From: Bacteroidales bacterium
GTDB lineage: Bacteria > Bacteroidota > Bacteroidia > Bacteroidales > UBA12077
NCBI GenBank assembly: GCA_030635365.1
Contig: DAOVYZ010000164.1
Location: forward strand, 1 to 7,645
Length of the DNA stretch: 7,645 nt
Direction of reading: 5' to 3'
The notes under the pieces are model-generated. The model saw only the letters and a list, made by a program, of their open reading frames with translations, was not told where the DNA came from and made no database searches. The translations under genes were made by a program, and so were the position numbers. Within the stretch, counting starts at the first letter, position 1. Each line of letters opens with the position of its first letter. Below are positions 4,353-7,645 of this stretch, piece by piece.

Positions 4353-7267
4353 TCTTTGGTACAAACAAATAACCTGCTATCTCTACTTAAAGTTATAGAC
4401 TTATCATTTATCAAACATGGGGCCTCTATATTTTCATTATTTGACCTGATTGCTTTTCCTGTAACTAAAACAGCAATTTTATATTCAATATCAATATTTC
4501 TTACTTTTTTAGCTAAAACTAATTCCCCTTTTGAAAGCCATTTTTGGATATCATGATGCTGCATCTTATTATAGGGCTCCTGTTGGCTCAAAATGTTTTC
4601 TGCTAATCGTGGTGCAGCAATTTGCCATAATTTATCTTCCAGGGTATGATTATCATAAATAACCTGTTGCATACTTACTGAGGTCAAACGGAGAACGGTA
4701 ACAGGTGATTCCGCAGTAATTGTTGCTGTCCTTGGAACACTGGTAAGAACCGCAATTTCTCCTATTATACTTCCTTTTCCAAGAATATCTATTAACTTTT
4801 TATTGATTGTAACCTTAACTGACCCCCGGGCAATAACATATAATCCATCTACCTGTCCATGTTCTTTAATTATTTTCTCCCCTACAGTATAATTCCTATG
4901 CTGAAATAAACTTACTATTTTATTAAAAATAGCTTTATCAAGCTCCTTTAACCAAGGTATCTCCTGAAGTAGCAATGCCTTTTCCGGTGGTTTTATTTCA
5001 GGAGGTGAATCAATAAGTTTTTTCATCCTTTCCTCAACATTATCAATCATTTTATGAGCTTCATCAGAACCTATTTGTCCTTTCTTTTGCAACCTTTCTA
5101 CAATTTTTAATTCACTATTTAAGTTAGAACGTATAGCCTGTCTTGTTGCAATAGCATCATAAATTTCAGGATATGTATTCTTAAGGTTTCTTAAAAAAGT
5201 TAATCCATGAATTCTGTTTTCGTTTATTTCACTTTCGATTGTTGATATATCCTGATCAATAGTTAATTCTTCGGTATCTAAACTTATTGCCATGCTTTCT
5301 GTCAGTTTTAATGTTGCGTATTGAGCTTCAACAAAACCTCGTGCTGCATCGTAACTATTAGTTAATTGTTCAAAAAAGAATCTTTGAGAAATTTTATTTA
5401 GAATTGGTACAAATTGAAGTTTATTAAGAAATTTTGGCGTTTGCCACAGTTGTTCCAGATCTTTTCTTTCTGATAAAGAAATTTTTCCGTCGGAATCAAT
5501 GATTTCGTTAATGGCATCGGTCAAATTACGAACTGCAATCGAACCTAGCAGGCCTTCTTTAAATTGATTCCAGTAACTGCTTTTTTCCTTTTCGAGAATA
5601 CGCCTTCTTGTTTCATATAAGTTAGAAAACTCACCTTCGTCAAGTTTGATTTCAATATTTTCAGGTTCTTCCGGTAAATAGGTTTTAACGCTTTCCCAAT
5701 TTGCCCTACCTAAAAACCGGTCTGATTTAAGTTTTTCCATTGAGTTTTCAGCAGTATTCCGCAGATATTTTTTAGCATTCAAAATCATTTTTTGTTTAGC
5801 GGGAGGTATATCGGTTAATCCTAACCAACTAAGAAGGGTTTTAATAGTTGTAGCATTAATTACTAAAGTAAGAGTTACAATTCCTGCAGTATAAAATAAA
5901 AATTGATCTCTTATTGTTCCATCAATTTTTGATTCGCCGGCAACAATTAAAGCCAAAGCTAATCCTATTGCTCCGCGTAAAGCTCCCCACCACAGCACAT
6001 AAGCATTTTTCTTTGACAGTCCATAACCGGCTTTTTTCATAACCGGGAAGAAAATAGCAATAACAATGGCTCTAACAATGTGAATTCCAATATATAGCAA
6101 TATTAAAATTAAGAAATCATTAGCGGTAAATACAATATTATTTGCAATTACAACACCAACGATTAAGAAAATTAATGTGTTAGCTATAAAAGCAAATAGT
6201 TCCCAGAATTCGTGTAGGAAGTGTTCTACTTCAGGGCTAATCCTTGTCCGCCCAACACTTGCCATAAATAAACCAAATGATACTAAACCAAGAACACCTG
6301 ATACGTGCAAGAAATGTTCAGCTACATAGAATGTCATATATGCAGCTGCAACAATTACTGTAATTTCAACCAATGCATCATTAAACACTTTTTTAACCCA
6401 TGCAATAACTATATATCCTATAAGAAGTCCTAATAAAGTACCACCAACCGCTACTCTCAAAAACTCTATTATTGGTGAAGTATCAGACCCTGCACCAGTA
6501 ATGCCTAAAAGCAGTACCATAAAAATAACAATTGCAGTTCCATCGTTTAACATTGATTCTCCTTCGATAAGTGTTCCCAGTTTTTTGCTTGCACCAACAT
6601 CTTTAAGTATTGACACAACTGCTACAGGGTCGGTAGCACTAATAACCGCACCAAAAAGCAAGGCTATTGTCCAACTCCATTTATCTAATCCGATTCCTGC
6701 CATTTTTATTCCAATTATTATTAGAGCGGTGAGCACTAAAGCAACTATGATACCGGGAACGGCAAGAATAAATGCATTTGTTGATGTTTTTTTAAATGTA
6801 TGAACATCCATTGCGAATGCTGCTTCAAAAATTAAAGTAGGTAAAAAAATATAAAGTATCAGATGCGGATCAATTTGTCCTGCCCAGCCAACAGCATCAC
6901 TAATAAAAGTGGCATTTAACTTTAATCCGATAATATGCCATTCGCCAAAATATCCCAGTCGGGACAGAACTCCTAAAATCAAACCAATAAGTAATAAGGA
7001 AACTGTAAAGGGAAGAGGGCTTTTTTTAAGGAAATGACGCGTTCCGGCTCCAATTATTAATGCAATAATAATAAAGAATAAGGGACTCATATTTCCGGTA
7101 TGCCCTGATTCTTCATGATGCTCTTCGGAATTTTGGCTGATAATATTTTCTGTTTCATGCTTATCATACTCTTGCGCACATAAACTATTTTGGAATGAGA
7201 AGCTTGTAAATATAATTGAAACAAATAATAAATATCCTAAAGACTTTCTAATCAATTTAATTATCAT
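4349..7267 (-). CDS. CPA1-family Na+/H+ antiporter with long cytoplasmic tail and cyclic-nucleotide-binding domain
   Basis: A 972-aa inner-membrane antiporter predicted to exchange cytoplasmic Na+ (or K+/Li+) for H+. A signal-peptide-like segment (1-32, ending CAQ) is followed by an acidic, His-bearing stretch (33-59; H37, H50, H51, H56). About twelve membrane helices span roughly 61-480. Diagnostic motifs are LPTLIFEAAFAMD (142-154), SATDPVAV (210-217), EGESMLNDG (235-243) with the ion-binding N241-D242 pair typical of electroneutral CPA1 exchangers, and WWGALRGA (426-433, Arg431). A charged helical tail (about 490-765) leads to a CAP_ED/cNMP-binding domain (about 770-880) whose phosphate-binding cassette has G836-E837 and P845-R846-T-A-T. 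The last 80 residues look like a further beta-rich segment. The layout resembles plant SOS1 and sperm NHE, where the tail gates transport. Start: ATG at 7267 gives a complete signal segment, with aggaa three bases upstream. It converges with the PafA-like gene with no intergenic space. Confidence 0.94.
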   Translation of the reverse strand: MIIKLIRKSLGYLLFVSIIFTSFSFQNSLCAQEYDKHETENIISQNSEEHHEESGHTGNMSPLFFIIIALIIGAGTRHFLKKSPLPFTVSLLLIGLILGVLSRLGYFGEWHIIGLKLNATFISDAVGWAGQIDPHLILYIFLPTLIFEAAFAMDVHTFKKTSTNAFILAVPGIIVALVLTALIIIGIKMAGIGLDKWSWTIALLFGAVISATDPVAVVSILKDVGASKKLGTLIEGESMLNDGTAIVIFMVLLLGITGAGSDTSPIIEFLRVAVGGTLLGLLIGYIVIAWVKKVFNDALVEITVIVAAAYMTFYVAEHFLHVSGVLGLVSFGLFMASVGRTRISPEVEHFLHEFWELFAFIANTLIFLIVGVVIANNIVFTANDFLILILLYIGIHIVRAIVIAIFFPVMKKAGYGLSKKNAYVLWWGALRGAIGLALALIVAGESKIDGTIRDQFLFYTAGIVTLTLVINATTIKTLLSWLGLTDIPPAKQKMILNAKKYLRNTAENSMEKLKSDRFLGRANWESVKTYLPEEPENIEIKLDEGEFSNLYETRRRILEKEKSSYWNQFKEGLLGSIAVRNLTDAINEIIDSDGKISLSERKDLEQLWQTPKFLNKLQFVPILNKISQRFFFEQLTNSYDAARGFVEAQYATLKLTESMAISLDTEELTIDQDISTIESEINENRIHGLTFLRNLKNTYPEIYDAIATRQAIRSNLNSELKIVERLQKKGQIGSDEAHKMIDNVEERMKKLIDSPPEIKPPEKALLLQEIPWLKELDKAIFNKIVSLFQHRNYTVGEKIIKEHGQVDGLYVIARGSVKVTINKKLIDILGKGSIIGEIAVLTSVPRTATITAESPVTVLRLTSVSMQQVIYDNHTLEDKLWQIAAPRLAENILSQQEPYNKMQHHDIQKWLSKGELVLAKKVRNIDIEYKIAVLVTGKAIRSNNENIEAPCLINDKSITLSRDSRLFVCTKD

Positions 7268-7300
7268 AATTCCTGGTTAAAATTCAAAAACCAAGATACA
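7268..7300 (-). promoter_or_regulatory. Weak promoter candidate and start region of the antiporter gene
   Basis: Reading the - strand, tatcttgg (about 7290-7297) matches the TAnnTTTG -7 box at all but one position and lies about 22 nt before the ATG. A clear -33 TTTG at the proper distance is not seen. The aggaa just before the ATG could serve as a Shine-Dalgarno, although this group uses such sites little. Confidence 0.25.
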
Positions 7301-7307
7301 AAAAATT

Positions 7308-7396
7308 ATCATAAAAAAATGAAAAAGCTAATCCCAAAAGCTTGTCAGTTTTGTGTTCTTAAATTTCCAAAGAAGTCTATCAAAATGGGATTAGCT
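7308..7396 (-). terminator. Stem with 49-nt internal region and U-tract after the HTH gene (- strand)
   Basis: agctaatccca (7326-7336) and tgggattagct (7386-7396) form a perfect 11-bp inverted repeat enclosing 49 nt. On the - strand the 3' arm runs straight into a T-rich tail (tttttcattttttt, complement of about 7313-7326), as in an intrinsic terminator. A smaller hairpin (ttctt 7356-7360 with aagaa 7370-7374) sits inside. The orientation fits termination downstream of the HTH frame ending at 7422. The unusually large apical part leaves room for an attenuator, a small RNA or element ends as alternatives. Confidence 0.5.
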
Positions 7397-7421
7397 AATA
7401 TTTTAATTTTACGAAGTCTTG

Positions 7422-7645
7422 TTAATCAATTTTTACATGCCCCCAGTTCTCGCCCTTACGAATCCTGTTAAGCTGAGTGTGAGTAATACCAAATTCCTTT
7501 GCTAACTTATACAATTTATTCTTACCTCGTTTGAGTTTCTTTTTCAAACGAATAACATCGGTTTCTGTTAATTTTGAATAATTAATAGCTCCTCGCTTAT
7601 AGTTAGGGTTAATTTTTTGGTGAGCAAACATTGTATCTTTCGTTA
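7422..7645 (-). CDS. Helix-turn-helix protein, probably the C-terminal part of an HNH-endonuclease-like gene (open at window edge)
   Basis: From the ATG at 7631 the frame gives 69 residues, but it stays open to the window edge (T-K-D-T precedes that Met), so the real start may be outside. The protein is very basic. LTETDVIRLKKKL (21-33) followed by LYKLAKEFGITHTQLNRIRKGENWGHV (40-66) is a helix-turn-helix of the kind found at the C-terminus of HNH homing-type endonucleases and phage DNA-binding proteins, where an ending like 'I-G-W-H-V' is common. The preceding MFAHQKINPNYKRG also resembles the linker after an HNH domain. No HNH catalytic residues are within view. A small free-standing DNA-binding protein is the alternative. 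An inverted repeat with a U-tract follows it. Confidence 0.65.
   Translation of the reverse strand, partial: TKDTMFAHQKINPNYKRGAINYSKLTETDVIRLKKKLKRGKNKLYKLAKEFGITHTQLNRIRKGENWGHVKID

Noticed and set aside
6501..6803. 100-codon + strand frame inside the antiporter gene
   Set aside because: It is the antisense shadow of highly conserved transport helices and has no motif of its own.
1..7645. CRISPR array, tRNA, rRNA or a complete insertion sequence
   Set aside because: No spaced direct repeats, no cloverleaf or rRNA sequence and no transposase frame were seen on either strand.

Overview
The window looks like a low-GC chromosome segment from a Bacteroidetes (Bacteroidota) bacterium, probably of the Bacteroidales/Marinilabiliales kind. 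This is inferred, and no marker gene settles it. The clues are the AT-rich intergenic DNA, the near absence of Shine-Dalgarno sequences before starts, two signal peptides ending in A-Q, a TAnnTTTG-type -7 promoter element, and a PafA-type phosphatase relative.

Layout. (1) 1-714, + strand: the 3' half of a RecG-like/AlbA_2-type regulator with a GHKL-like ATPase domain and a winged helix. Its start lies outside the window. (2) 715-1052: a 338-bp gap holding a terminator-like hairpin, a candidate promoter and a compact inverted-repeat element of about 116 bp. The element is flanked by a 5-bp direct repeat and contains two smaller palindromes; it could be a MITE/REPIN-like element or a structured leader. 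(3) 1053-4352, + strand: a divergent YchF-family P-loop ATPase, a CrcB/Fluc fluoride channel and a secreted protein of the alkaline phosphatase superfamily (PafA family). The last two are only 22 bp apart and are probably co-transcribed. (4) 4349-7267, - strand: a large CPA1-type Na+/H+ antiporter with a long cytoplasmic tail and a cyclic-nucleotide-binding domain. It converges with the PafA-like gene so closely that the two stop codons share the palindrome TTAA. (5) 7268-7421: a gap with an 11-bp perfect inverted repeat and a U-tract, read on the - strand. (6) 7422 to the window edge, - strand: a small helix-turn-helix reading frame that is still open at the edge, possibly the tail of an HNH-type endonuclease.

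What stands out. The PafA-like protein keeps the whole family frame, but most of the metal-binding and catalytic positions I recall for PafA are replaced at a constant alignment offset. It reads as a well-preserved secreted pseudophosphatase. The YchF-like protein has lost the family's usual NxxE specificity residue (it reads NVDD), the switch I consensus, and the Cys at position 35 linked to redox control. The inverted-repeat element before it may be mobile, regulatory or both. The genes show no single shared pathway: the window combines translation/stress ATPase, anion and cation homeostasis, and envelope functions, with accessory DNA-binding genes at both ends.
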